DNA from: Zerene cesonia | Lineage: Eukaryota; Arthropoda; Insecta; Lepidoptera; Pieridae | Assembly (NCBI RefSeq): GCF_012273895.1 | Contig: NC_052105.1 | Coordinates: 3,038,001-3,102,000 of the forward strand | Direction of reading: 5' to 3' | Length of the DNA: 64,000 nucleotides | Part shown: positions 47,321-59,316 of the stretch, piece by piece | Layout: every line of letters starts with the position of its first letter | Numbering within the stretch: position 1 is the first letter of the stretch | Made by a program: the position numbers and the translations under genes | The notes under the pieces: model-generated | Databases searched by the model: none | Told to the model about the DNA's origin: nothing | The model's input: only the letters and a program-made list of their open reading frames with translations

Positions 47321-48114
47321 CAAAAATAACTCGTATTTTATAATGGTGTATAAGGTTTACTTCTTTAGTAATTAATAAAATAAAAATCTATATTAAAATA
47401 ATTTTTACAGATTTTTTTACAGTAATTATATTTTATTTTGCTTCATATTTTCCATAATAATTTTACATCTTAATTTCGTTTGCTACATAATTCATGACAC
47501 AAGTTCATTCCGAGATAAGATTTCTTCTATGAGTACATTCAAGAAATTCACAAACTATAATAAAAATTAACTTGTGAATATTTGTACGAAAAAAGAAACA
47601 ATTAATACATAGTTGAAGCTCGTAATTACTTTTTAGAGTTAATTGCAGCGTGGATTATCTAGTTAATAATGTTGAAGGTCAAACTATGCATAAACATCAT
47701 CTCAACACTATTTCGGAAGGTCAGTTAGTTAAATATTGATAAAAATGAAGCGCGTATAAGAATTCTTAAATATTCAAGCCGCGATAAACTTTTAAAGCTT
47801 TTATTATTTTCAAATAGCAAATTCGATATAAAATCTACATGAAAACTCAATTCACGATTCAGCTACAGAATTTTCTATACAATTTTCTATTACTCTAAGT
47901 GCTACTTTGTTACCTATTTATGTTATCTGAATAGGCAATTATCTGTGATTTTATGCTTTAATACTTTAATAAATTTGTTAATAATATTAATGGATTCTAA
48001 TTATGTATTTTGTTTTATGTAAGATTTTATTTCCATTTCCGTATAAAAAAGCTCAATGTCCTGATGATATTTTATTTTTTTGTTAATAGCCAGCTAGTTA
48101 ACTTGTATTTTAAC
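47321..48114. other. AT-rich DNA, nothing supported
   Basis: No feature recognised. Confidence 0.45.
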
Positions 48115-48360
48115 GTAAAAAAGTCAAGTGCGAGTCGGACTCGCACTGAGGATAAGCAACTGCATAATAAATTGGTCACCTATGCAATTTATAACCATGT
48201 CAATCGTTGCTTTTATTATATGTTCTTATGGCAGCAACAGAAATAGGTCATATCTAAAAATTTCAACTGTATAACTATCACGGTTCTTGAGATACAATAG
48301 GGTGACAGACAGACAGAATAATATATAAACAGACAGTGAAGTCTTAGTAATAGGGTCTCA
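48115..48360 (+). repeat. Dispersed repeat with GCGAGTCGGACTCGC motif
   Basis: AAAAAAGTCAAGTGCGAGTC, then GGACTCGCACTGAGG, a middle with GGCAGCAACAGAAATAGGTC, and an end CTTGAGATACAATAGGGTGACAGACAGACAG. I associate the opening phrase with a widespread lepidopteran interspersed repeat; class not certain. The 78-codon ORF is a shadow. Confidence 0.5.
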
Positions 48361-49689
48361 TGTAGATCATTATTTTTATAATAGGCTTATCTAGTATAAT
48401 AGTGTGAAATGTTTACTTTGATGTTGGAGTTAAGGATCCACAATCCTCTTAGTATACTTATACAGAAGTCTTTGCTAGACCGAGATATTTTATACAGATA
48501 ATAGTATTAAACACTTACTACATATAACATTTAAATAATAAATATTTTTAACAATATTTTGCTATGCCGCAAATAAGTACACAAATCATTAGTTTTTGAT
48601 TACATGACTGGGTATATAATTTTAATAATTCGTAGTTTTTATTATAATACCATTGCAGAAAAAACCGAGACAACAATAATAAAATATATCAACTGACAAA
48701 TATTTTTAAAATTCCATCAATATAAATTTGTGGATTATTAATTTATAGCTCATAACTTGATTTCAATAAATAATCAAACACTTTCAAGGTTGCGATATAC
48801 CAGAACATCAGAATTGTTATATTTATAAGAACCGATACATGATTTGTTTCTAAATCTTTGTTATGTTCGTCATTTTATTAATTAATGAAGAACAAATTTA
48901 TGAATTGATACTTTGATTGTTTAACATTTGGCAGCTTATTTTTTAATATTTTCTATATGCTTTTCTTAAATAAAAAAATACGTCTTAAAAATGTAATTTG
49001 AAAACCAGATAAGTTAGGTAGACTTTATTATCATACTTCTAAGTAGTCCAAAATAGCATAACAATCGTACCACACTTCCATATTTGAAAAGATTGATTTT
49101 TAAATAACATTAACGTTTGTGTCAGTGTTTAAAATTCGAATTCTTATTTAGTTTCGGTTATTATTATGAAAATAAGTGGCCACTTACAAATTCTGAACAC
49201 AGCTGTGAAAAACAAAATGGACTCGAACACATTGATAATCATACAATTTGCTATCACAATGTGAAATCAACTTCCACCCACAACACCGTATCTATTATTT
49301 TTATATAATTTTTGACATATTATTTATAAATTCTTAACTGAAGATGATTTTGACAGACTATAAATTTAATATTCCCCTGTAATTCGAGGTCATTATTCTA
49401 ATGCTTTATATAGAGAAAAGTCCACACCACTATAGATGAATCAGTAAGAGGATGCTACACTTTCTACCAACAGTGAGTCATTAATCATGTTTGCTTTGAA
49501 TGCAACCATCCCACGAACTCTAATCATGTTCAGGATTTCTAACTGAATGAGCTCTTTAAAGCTTAGTAATCTTTTGACGAAGCCTTCCCTATAATTTATA
49601 AAGATTTTAATTTCACTGGGTACTATAATGTCAATCGATTACGTCTATTTATGGTCAATGTTAATACAGTGTAATATTTATGGTTTTTT
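48361..49689. other. AT-rich DNA, nothing supported
   Basis: 1.3 kb without a supported feature. Confidence 0.45.
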
Positions 49690-49770
49690 CAGTCAGTTGT
49701 ATGCATTGTGAGATGCTGGTTCAATTCCCTCGTCACAATCAGATATTATCTATTCTTTCGCATTTATTTT
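49690..49770 (+). repeat. Decayed CCGCCTCGTGAT-family SINE fragment
   Basis: GATGCTGGTTCAATTCCCTC, then GTCACAATCAGATATTATC and TATTCTTTCGC, the B box and tail order of the family. Confidence 0.4.
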
Positions 49771-50135
49771 ATTCAAGCAATTTTATTCGCGTCATACGTA
49801 TGGAGCTGTTTCAAAAAAAACGCAACTTTTTGTTCTATAAAAAATAGTTAGCAATAGCAAATATATAAATGTAGCTTAATAACCCTAAAAAATAAACCAT
49901 TAAGCAGTATAAGAGCTGTATTAATGACAACCGTTTAACATCATAAAACTTCGATTTCGCGGACAAATGACTAAAACGAGTTTTTTTAAGTGGGAAGTAT
50001 AATGGAGATAATAACTGGTGATGATTGTTTTTGTGTGAAAAACATTTATTCGCAAAAGGCATTTATATACGAATATTTTATTACCGCACTTGATTCTATT
50101 ATTATAACCTACTATTATATTCCTTGTCTACTACT

Positions 50136-50407
50136 ATATTCCTAAAAAAGCAGTGGTGGCTCAGTGGTGAGAGCCTCGTACTTCAAAATCGATAAACCAG
50201 GGTTCGAGACCGGGCGATAGTGTAGGAAATAAATTGATTTATCAATTTATCTTAACATGTATTTAATCACTGCTTAAACGGTGCAGGAAAACATCTTGAG
50301 AAAATCAGCATGTCCAAAAATCAAAAGTTCGACGATATGTGACATCTGCCAACCCGCACTTGGCCAGCGTGGTGGATTATGGCCTGAACCCTGATGATGA
50401 TATTCCT
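50136..50407 (+). repeat. tRNA-derived SINE with tail deletion and 8-bp target duplication
   Basis: Head CAGTGGTGGCTCAGTGG and B box GGGTTCGAGACCGGGCG are intact. After GGCCTGAACCC it jumps to TGATGATGA, missing about 45 bp present in other copies. ATATTCCT occurs at 50136-50143 and 50400-50407. Confidence 0.82.
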
Positions 50408-51579
50408 TGCTTTATACCTATTACACTATACAGATTATTTATTTTTTAGTTATTTTTTAGTTACATACAATTACGTCAGATTGTTTACGAAATAAGAAGT
50501 ATGGAAAATCCTATGCCAGATACCTACATTCAGTGATTTTATCGAAGCATTTTATGTATGAAAAAAAGTTACTGCTTAATTAAAATCCTTTGCACAACGG
50601 AAATTCATTTAGCAGTATTTCATTTCGAGAGCACGGAAACTTGTCATTAACTAGCAATTAATTTTGAATAAAAGGCTTTTAGTCAAATAGACGAAATGGA
50701 CGGACGCACGACAAATCAAGGGTCTACTGTAGCACTCGGAACCCCGAAACGAGAATCTTTTGCTTTATTTATGGATGTGTGAGACTAATTATCGCATCCG
50801 ACACACTCTTGGCTCGTTTAAGATTCTCATTGCCAAAGCGACAATTACGCAGACATGATACGGTGCCACTAAGCCCACGAGCGTAATGACTGTGTCTAAT
50901 TAAGATGTATAATTTTGTTCACCAAAATTGTTGTTGAAATTTATTTCAACGAGTAACGTTTTACGAATAACAAATTCAATGACAAATCCTTAACTTATTT
51001 GTAAAAAAAATGCGAGTATTAAAGTTCAGATTACGTATTTAATTAGAAAATATTATAGTGTTCAAACATTTTTCTATAGGGATAAGACATTTGAGAATTT
51101 GTTCGTGACGTTTTTAGTTATTAGAATTTGATCAATTTTAATTAATGCCCAAGCGGGCGTACTATCTATTGGATGACATTATTTTTATTACAGTCTCGGA
51201 AAATAGAGTAAAAAGGTCACGACGAGTTCGTGTTGTTTAAAATATTACACTTGGCCATGTCTGGCACTTTGACCGTATTCCGTTTTGTTTTACTTTCCTT
51301 TCCCGTTATCCGTGTTTTACAAATAAGTTTATTTTCCGGTATTTACCATGAGAATATTGAAAAAATCCCGAGGTATAAATAAAAAATGATTTATACCCCG
51401 AGAAATGTTGAAGATTGAACTACTATTGTCATAAGCATATACAATAAAAATATGTATACATATATTTGTATTTTTCTAGCATTATAGTTCTGGGTATATC
51501 ATTGTTATAAAAAAGTGGCCGCCAGTGCCATATTTGAAGTCGATTTGATTTTTAATTTTAGTAGAATTGTTGTCAGATT
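50408..51579. other. AT-rich DNA with a balanced-composition block
   Basis: 50640-50910 has near-even base composition, is not repetitive and contains TAATTA-type motifs; it may be a conserved non-coding element. The rest shows nothing. Confidence 0.4.
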
Positions 51580-51760
51580 TTTACACGCTTTTTATTAGCT
51601 TCACTTGTATGTTTGTTTGTTTGTTTGTTTGTATGTTTGTTTGTTTGTTTGTAACTGACTTCTTTGGGCGCGATTTTGACCCACTTTAAACGGCCAGATT
51701 TCGTTCAAACTTTGTAGATTTATTGAGGACCGATGACAATACACTAATTTGATAAAATTA
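51580..51760 (+). repeat. Dispersed repeat with (TTTG)n
   Basis: TTACACGCTTTTTATTAGCTTCAC, then (TTTG)n interrupted by GTATG, GGGCGCGATTTTGACCCAC and TCGTTCAAACTTTGTAGATT. This layout is common in lepidopteran repeats of RTE/Helitron type. AACCGACTGCAAAAAGGAGG at 33425 may be a trace of a related one. Confidence 0.5.
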
Positions 51761-53183
51761 TTCCAGTTTTCAATTTGCAAAATATGATTTTTGTTAAAGC
51801 GTGTTTTATAGTTTTTTTAAACTATTATATTTTATTTTATATTTAGTCAGAAATTATTATATTTTACGCCTGAACAGGGGAAGTTGCGATGTTTTTAGTT
51901 TAAAGTGTACACTTGTATTATAAAAGTGAATAGTAAGTTTAACGCAATTTTAAAAATGCTTTTATGTTGGAGAATCAAATAAGGAGAAATTAAAAATGTT
52001 CGAAAAGCGATAAAATGGGTCATATAGTTGCAAATATAAATAAAATAAGTTGAACGTTCTTAAAAAGACAACAATAATTTTTGAATAAAATTCTAATGCC
52101 TTGCCACCTGTTAAGTTCCTTTAAAGAATAATTTAGACATTTTTACCTAAAAATGTACCCCGTTATTTAACTTATGTACATTTTAGAAAATAAATAACAC
52201 TGTTTTATTAATAAGTTTCAATTTTGCTTGGTATGTGTTGAACTTAAAATTAGCCGTCATTCTGCAAACTGCAGCCTTATGTAACCTTACACATTAAGGC
52301 TGCAGGTAAAATGTTTGAACAAAATGTTTAATAGTACCATTTAACCTGCGACATGATCCCATTCCACTTCTATAACGTAATATTTTAGATGTACAGATAG
52401 TTATTTTTTATCATAACTCGTTTCCTAGTCCTTATTTTTATTTTAAGAGATTATTGAAGCAGCAAATTTTCCTCAATTACAATTGAATCTATATAAGGTT
52501 CTATAAATATTGACAACAAACACATAATATTACTGTATTACAAAAAGGACCATCAAATATTAACACAAATGAAAGTTGATCAACGGCTCGAGGGAAATTG
52601 TTCATAATCCTCCAATATAAAATATCACAACCTCCCTTCAAACAACATTGCATTGTGGAGTAATAAAGAATACGAAAAACCCCTTTGTCATTCATAAAAC
52701 CATAAAATGACAGTCAATACGCTGTCATTTCTAATAAATGTATGACGTGGGATCAAACGTTCGAACGAATTCAATTGGGACTGCTTGCTAAATCAACAGT
52801 GCCCGTAACAAGTCAATCAACTTGAAAATTTCATTGTTTCTTTCACATTTTTACTGCCACTTTTTTCGCATTTTCGGTTGTATATATTATTTTTAATTAT
52901 ATTTTGAAACCGATTGAATTCGTTGAATCATTGAATAACTGAAGAAGGAGCTATCCTCAATCTTTCATATTTTTTTAAAGTATATGTTGTATTTGTGGAT
53001 TAAGTTTGTAATCGTAAACGTAAATCATATATAATTGACGTTTATGAGAATTACTTATTTCTTCTCAATCCTTATTTACTGAGTAAACAAAAGACGCCTT
53101 AATGAATTTCCTCGAGTATCCTGTCAGTTGCAGATCGGTTCCAGTTATATCTGATAAACCATTACAAATCTATTTCATTTATT
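51761..53183. other. AT-rich DNA with two short inverted repeats
   Basis: CTGCAGCCTTA at 52269-52279 pairs with 52295-52305 (15-nt spacer), and AAATGACAG at 52705-52713 pairs with 52722-52730. No gene or repeat family. Confidence 0.5.
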
Positions 53184-53501
53184 GTGGGAGTCGAGCACGC
53201 TTCGGCACGAATTGGGCCAGCTCGCACCGGGGAAGTACCACACCCCCACAGAAAACCGGCGTGAAATAGTGGCATGCCACTGTGTTTGAGTGGGGGAGCC
53301 GGAGGCCCATTTCCTTTTCCTCACCCGTCCTAGTCCATTCCTTCTTTCCAGTCGTTAATCCTTTCCTTTTCCCTTACCCCATAAAAGCGGGTAGCGCATT
53401 CGCAGAGGTACTTACACCTTTGCGAATGTTTATGGGCGGTGGTGATCGCTTTACATCAGGCGAACCACCAGCTCAGCTGCCCGCTATGACATAAAAAAAA
53501 A
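53184..53501 (+). repeat. ~320-bp dispersed element, best full-length copy
   Basis: Runs from GTGGGAGTCGAGCACGCTTC through CACCCCCACAGAAAACCGGC, GTGGGGGAGCCGGAGGCCC, a C/T-rich part, AAAGCGGGTAGCGCATTCGC and GGGCGGTGGTGATCGC to CCCGCTATGAC(A)n. No Pol III boxes stand out, no coding capacity. Other copies are at 84, 5278, 9634, 10390, 14396, 15884, 28287, 41030, 47035, and tail pieces at 57928 and 60931. Confidence 0.8.
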
Positions 53502-53892
53502 TCAACAGAAAGCCGACCGCTAAGTGTAATATAATAATACATAAAAGTTGCTATTCTGACATAATATGTAACATTAAGAATTCATTTTTTTCTGTATAAA
53601 GGATCAAAACACTAATAGACGCTCCTCACAATTATTGTGTGTACTTAAATATATACCACGTCATACTGATGTCCTAAAGTTGACGTAGAGACACCAATCC
53701 TGAATTTGATACAAAATGACTAATAATATAGGTTATAATATATTTTTATATTGGCAAGAGAGGAAATGCTTCTAGTAAAGGTATTTCTGGCCGTATAATA
53801 TTTGTTGTTACTATTAGTCACAACGGTTTCTTAGTAGGTAGGGAATATTTTGAAAAGGGTTTTTTAATAAAAAGGAACGTATTGAAAGTTCA
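53502..53892. other. AT-rich DNA, nothing supported
   Basis: No feature recognised. Confidence 0.4.
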
Positions 53893-54070
53893 TCTTGGTG
53901 GCAGGTGAAATAACCGTGCGCGTTCCTAAGGGAGATCCCGGGAACCCCTCATTACCTGCGCCGAAGTAGGCCACCGTTAGGTTTTAGCCAGTAAGAGTCT
54001 GGCATAACCTTTGCTACTACCCCCGAAGTAGCAAGGTATCCATGAAGGATTTCCTCACGTTAAAAAAAAA
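53893..54070 (+). repeat. LINE-like 3' end with poly(A)
   Basis: GC-rich tract GGCAGGTGAAATAACCGTGC, GATCCCGGGAACCCCTC, TAGGTTTTAGCCAGTAAGAG and CCCCCGAAGTAGCAAGG ending in (A)10. No reading frame. The phrase order fits the 3' UTR of a lepidopteran non-LTR retrotransposon; name not certain. Confidence 0.5.
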
Positions 54071-54465
54071 AAGTGAAATAAACAGGAAAAAGGATCCAAA
54101 AAGGGTGAGGTTTTATTAAATTTATCTATGCATCGTCAGAGTCGTTCCATTGAACATTTAATACAATTGAGCATAGCACACCATCGGCACACCCTGCATA
54201 TTCATAATACCTGATTTAAGTTTGTTTATGAAAACTATTATAAACTTTTAGCGCGTGTAGAAGTTGCTAATATTACAATTAATCGAATAGTTTTCGCACT
54301 TTATAAAATATAATTTACGGTAATAAATATTTGTAAATGTGTCTAATAATTCAACTCATTTTGATATATATATACATATATAAACTATTATATAATATAT
54401 ACTATTGATTAATGTAACATCATAGACAAAAAATTCATTGATGCGACACAAAAATTTAAACTTAC
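54071..54465. other. AT-rich DNA, nothing supported
   Basis: Adjacent to the candidate donor at 54465-54460 on the minus strand; no repeat recognised. Confidence 0.4.
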
Positions 54466-54700
54466 TTAATTGTTCACAGTTTTTGCAAACTTCATGTACT
54501 TTCCTTTCAAAATCATTCACATTGTCAACACCACTGTTAATACATCACTTCGAATCAACACCATAACTTTATAGTAAATATAATATTACAAGCAGTATCG
54601 TATTGAACTTTTACGAGCTCATTCTAGAAGTTTCACACACAACTCGCACGGACGAAGGTTGTACACCAACTGCCGAACTCGGGCTGAGTTGTATCCTGAA
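54466..54700 (-). promoter_or_regulatory. Candidate promoter and 5' non-coding exon, possibly of CrzR
   Basis: A GC-richer block within AT-rich DNA, read on the minus strand, ends in a near-consensus donor (AA then gtaagt, 54465-54460). It contains only short upstream ORFs, as a leader exon would. CAGTTGGTG lies near 54670, and a TCAGT initiator-like motif and a GATAAAATAA box lie a little further upstream (54730-54755). The nearest gene downstream on this strand with a missing 5' exon is CrzR, 20 kb away. The link is inference only. Confidence 0.32.
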
Positions 54701-55857
54701 ATATTTGCTTTCTGCGCAATTGTTGAGCATTATTTTATCCTTCATTGTTTACTGAGGTGTGAAGTGGTTGAACAGCTGTTCAAGAATACTCGAGATACTT
54801 TAATCATAATATAATTTCAGTTAAAACACATTTTTATGACTTAATTTACGAACTTTGTCAAATTTATGGAATCGACTAATACGATATTTGAAATGGGTAA
54901 TATCAAGAGCTATGTGATATAGCAAGGCAACTTAAAGACACGTGTTTAATGACTTAAGATATTTTTTAATGTCATTACCCGTGCCAAAAATATAGAATAT
55001 ATGTAAAGGCGTTTCTTTTTTAACTTTAACCAGATTCAGAAAGGTAGTATAACCTACAGGCTTTTTCCTTGAACATTCAAAGGAATTTGAGAAGATTTAT
55101 CACGGTAAAAATAAGTCTATGTCACTTTTCTAAATAGAAAAAACCATAAAATAGCATGAAAGGAGGACAAATAAAAACACTTTTTCATTTATATCATATA
55201 TGTTTTTTCTGAATGCACTCGATAGTCAATGACTAATTACTTAATGGACTTTATATAATTAACATAAATTACTTTTCTTCTGTGTACATGTTATTGTAAG
55301 CATATTTTCTCTTAGTTGTTCAATTTGTTTATATATAATTTATAAACGTGTAAATAAGACTACGAAAGAAAGCATTCATAAATAATAATTTTTGTTTGTA
55401 CAAAGTACTCGCCCGGTTCCATCCGCTCCGCCTTACTAGTAGTTTTTTAACAGTTTTTACTTAGTATCCTAACCCAAGCGGAGACAAAACCAACGAACAA
55501 AACCTATAAAGTCTCAGCCGTTCTATATTTGTAAGTGGCGTAACTAACACAACTTTTTATATAAATGTGTGTAATTTGCTTCCCTAGGAAGACCTCACCC
55601 TACTCTTGACCAACTCACTTCTTCCCAAGATCATAAACTTGTAAATATGTTTTTCGTATTCCGGATTTCAGAAATTTGAACAGCTTCAAATTTTATGCGC
55701 AAGCTGTGTAGTCTATGGACACTGTTATACCAGGAGCCTACAAACACTCAAAAGTACATTAATTTCAAATAAATTTGGATGTGGAAAATAGGAAAGAAGT
55801 TACACAAATCCTTAATAAATCCTTGCTGACGTAAATGAACAAAAATGGATAGATTTA
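54701..55857. other. AT-rich DNA, nothing supported
   Basis: Includes the TATA- and initiator-like motifs near 54730-54755 noted with the candidate promoter. Nothing else. Confidence 0.4.
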
Positions 55858-55905
55858 CCTTAGCGAAGGCAGCGTTGGCCAGCTCCTGTTGGCCGTTGGG
55901 ATAGG
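55858..55905 (-). CDS. Candidate 48-nt exon, product unknown
   Basis: A GC-rich island read on the minus strand as ctctag, 48 nt, then gtaaat. One frame reads YPNGQQELANAAFAK with no stop and codon-like GC content, unlike the surrounding DNA. It could be a coding micro-exon of an unseen gene or another leader exon for a minus-strand transcript. I do not recognise the peptide. Confidence 0.22.
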
Positions 55906-57484
55906 CTAGAGCACAACATGGTAGCTTCAACCGTAATGAGAAACAGAGAAACAATTTTCGATGTGTGTACGCCTCGCAGGCGTAGATAATTCTTCCAGTT
56001 ATAACATACTTCCATGAAAAACAACTTCCGAATACTTACATACTCTCATAACGATACTATCATAATAACATTCGATATATTCAATAATACTCATTGTATT
56101 TTCTGATTCAATAGAAATATTAGTCACTCTTTGCTAGCTTATAATATATGATTAGGGTCGGTTAATTAAGCTTAGCATAAAGCTTAATCCTTTCTTATTT
56201 TTTTTAAGACTAATTGAGGCCGATCTAGGATTACTTACAATCTCTCTAATATGTGTATTTAAAAAAATGATTTTCATTATTTACTTAGCCTTCACAATAT
56301 ACAAAAATGTATATTACTACAGATGTAGTACACATGTAAATAGATATTTGAATTTCTTTAGAATTTTATCTCAAATGCCATTTTTGTAAATTGGTATTTT
56401 TTTTGTTTCTAGACGATCTGTTGCTTTTGCTTGAAAGAGTAACAAACACACACGTCTATACACTGTTACAAACTTAATCGCTTATAATATTATTAGGATT
56501 TCGTTTAATTAAACACATGTTTGTATAACAAAATCAAAGAGCTCCGCATAGCAATGTGCTCGAATAATGATATCATTTTCATTTATACGGGCAACATACA
56601 ATTAAAGGGTCTTAATGAATACGCTGCTAATTGGTCATAACATTATGTATGTGTGGGTTTTGTTCCTAATATTATCGATGTATGCCAATATATCGTTAGC
56701 AAAGTCTAATTATCTTATGTTTTTTTGGTATTGAAAATGGTTGAAGCATTTACTATATAAATTTGTTTAATACAAATTAAAGTATTTGCCGTATTTATGT
56801 GGTGTTGAGTTTTTTTGTATTTGCATGTTGTTATTTAAATTTTATACATACCGGTGGATGCTTTTGAGATAGTTTTAATATTTTTTGTTCACCAATTGCA
56901 TTTTACCCTGAATACAACTACAAAAACACGTCTCAATCGGTTATCCGACGTAGCGTGCTTTGCGTGATTTAAACTCCAATCTATTTCGCGGTTCGAAAAA
57001 CTAACAACTTGAATACATTTTAAATTGCTTTTAAAACACGTTTCGTATATAACATGGACTAAAAATTCAAATGTTTTAACAATTATAATGTACGAATCCA
57101 TTAATACTCACATTAAAAAACAATCAGACAGACTGTGCCATTCTTCGTTTTAAATCATTGAACCGAAGAACTTTTTGATGGGGTCGTCATTGCGATAGTA
57201 GATAAAGGTTAGAGCTCAGATAAAAATAAATGATCTTTATGTTTACAACCACTCAGAGATGGATATTTGCTATGAAAATAAAGCTCGGAAAGAGTGAAAT
57301 GGGAAATGTCTTATTTTAAGATATCAGGTAATAAAAATGCAACAGAATTGGCCAGGGTTCAGTGCCACAAAATACTATACATATCATACTAATTTCATGG
57401 ATATACATTTCATATCCATACATCCAAGCGGTTGAGACTTAATCTCTTGTATTTGTATTTTCATATGAACCAAAATTAGTTATA
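55906..57484. other. AT-rich DNA, nothing supported
   Basis: A minus-strand 70-codon ORF at 56889-57101 has no motif and no splice support. Confidence 0.4.
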
Positions 57485-57877
<393 letters not shown>

Positions 57878-57886
57878 GTAATTTTT

Positions 57887-57919
57887 AGTATTCTCAGACG
57901 ATATACGTCTGAGAATACT
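57887..57919. repeat. 14-bp perfect inverted repeat, 5-nt spacer
   Basis: AGTATTCTCAGACG (57887-57900) and its complement (57906-57919) around ATATA, just after the (TA)n tract. Confidence 0.8.
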
Positions 57920-57927
57920 CCAAAAAA

Positions 57928-57985
57928 TCATTGGCGGTGGTGATCCTCAAGCGAATCACAAATCATTTGCCCGCTATGACTTTAC
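57928..57985 (+). repeat. 3' tail piece of the ~320-bp element
   Basis: GGCGGTGGTGATCCTCAAGC, then CATTTGCCCGCTATGAC, matching the last 60 bp of the family. Confidence 0.55.
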
Positions 57986-58745
57986 TTTAAAAGTAACTTT
58001 AAAAGTTTACGGGGTAAGAATTTATTCATTTATTTATTTGGAGAACATAGAAAACAAAAAAAAAATTATTATGCCTTTTCAATGTCTGAGTGTGGTAGCT
58101 ATAAAATCGAGATATCCAAGTGACATGAAGGGACAGGTTCTCCACATTAGGCCGGGTAATTCTGGAATTCTGCATTGTCTACCAAATAATTTATCATATT
58201 TTGTACGTTAAAAAATCGCGCTGTATTTTATTTAGAGCTTTTCTTTATATTTCACAACTTTCAAACACAAGTGAGAACTCTTTTTTCAGATTAAATATTT
58301 CAAGTAGGCTATTAAATAAACAGTATACATATTGCGAAGCAATTTAAGACTTTACAAATCACAAAAGTTAAAAAGAAAAGGGTGTATAAATGTGTATTTT
58401 ACACACTTTATGCAACAATATCAAACTTCCGAAACGTAAGGCCGACTTCCCATAAATTTTATTAATCCAACAAGTTTCCGTCTCAAGACCGTTAGTAGCA
58501 GCTGTCTAAATGTAAGTAATATCGCTTGTTCTTTCAATGTATTATATTCCTGTGCTACTTTTGTAAAGACTAGCATGAAATAAGTATATTCGTGGAATCA
58601 TTAATGGTATTTGAATTTAAACCATGAATTTGCTCTCTACTCATGTTTCGTCATACGACAAATGTTTATTTAAATGGCACTTGAAATAACACATTTTTCG
58701 ACTAAGAAAATATGTATTCGTATTTATAATATTTTATTCATAATA
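57986..58745. other. AT-rich DNA, nothing supported
   Basis: No feature recognised. Confidence 0.45.
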
Positions 58746-59055
58746 TCATCATCATCATCATCAGCCCATATATGTTCCCACTGCTGGGACTCAGGCCTCC
58801 TATGAGAGTTCAGGCCATAATCCACCACGCTGGCCAAGTGCGGGTTGGCAGATGTCACATGCCGTCGAACTTTTAATTCTTGGACATGCCGGTTTCCTCA
58901 CGATGTTTTCCTTCACCGTTGAAGCAGTGGTGATGTTATCTACATGCGCAGATAAATTGAAAAATCAATTTATTTCCTGCGCGCTCGCCCGGTCTCGAAC
59001 CCCGACTTATCGATTTTGAAGTCCGAGGTCCTTACCACTGAGCCACCACTGCTTG
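58746..59055 (-). repeat. tRNA-derived SINE with (TGA)n tail, full length
   Basis: Reverse copy, very close to the one at 30103-30411: CAGCCCATATATGTTCCCAC, CACGCTGGCCAAGTGCGGG, B box GGTCTCGAACCCCGAC, A box CCACTGAGCCACCACTGC. A TAATAT match in the flanks may be a target duplication. Confidence 0.88.
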
Positions 59056-59112
59056 TAATATACTTTACTTCAATATCAAACAAAGAGCGCCTACTTAAAT
59101 ATTATAATAATT

Positions 59113-59316
59113 ACTAGCTGCGGCCTGCGTTTTCACCCGTGTAAGTCCGTATCCCGTAAGAATATCGGGATAAAAAGTTGCCTATACGATTCCAGTTGTC
59201 CAGCTGTCTCCGTACCAAATTTCATTGCAATCGGTTTAGTAGTTTTTGCGTGAAAGAGCAACAAACACACACACACACATCCTTACAAACTTTCGAATTT
59301 ATAATATTAGTAGGAC
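59113..59316 (-). repeat. Helitron-like element, full length
   Basis: Reverse copy of the 6572-6773 type: CTAGCTGCGGCCTGCGTTTT, ATATCGGGATAAAAAGTTGC, TGCAATCGGTTTAGTAG, (CA)n, CTTACAAACTTTCGAATTTA and ATATTAGTAGGA. Confidence 0.7.

Noticed and set aside
46980..47375. 131-codon plus-strand ORF
   Set aside because: It lies over the 320-bp element copy at 47035-47320; the coding look comes from the C/T-rich middle of the repeat.
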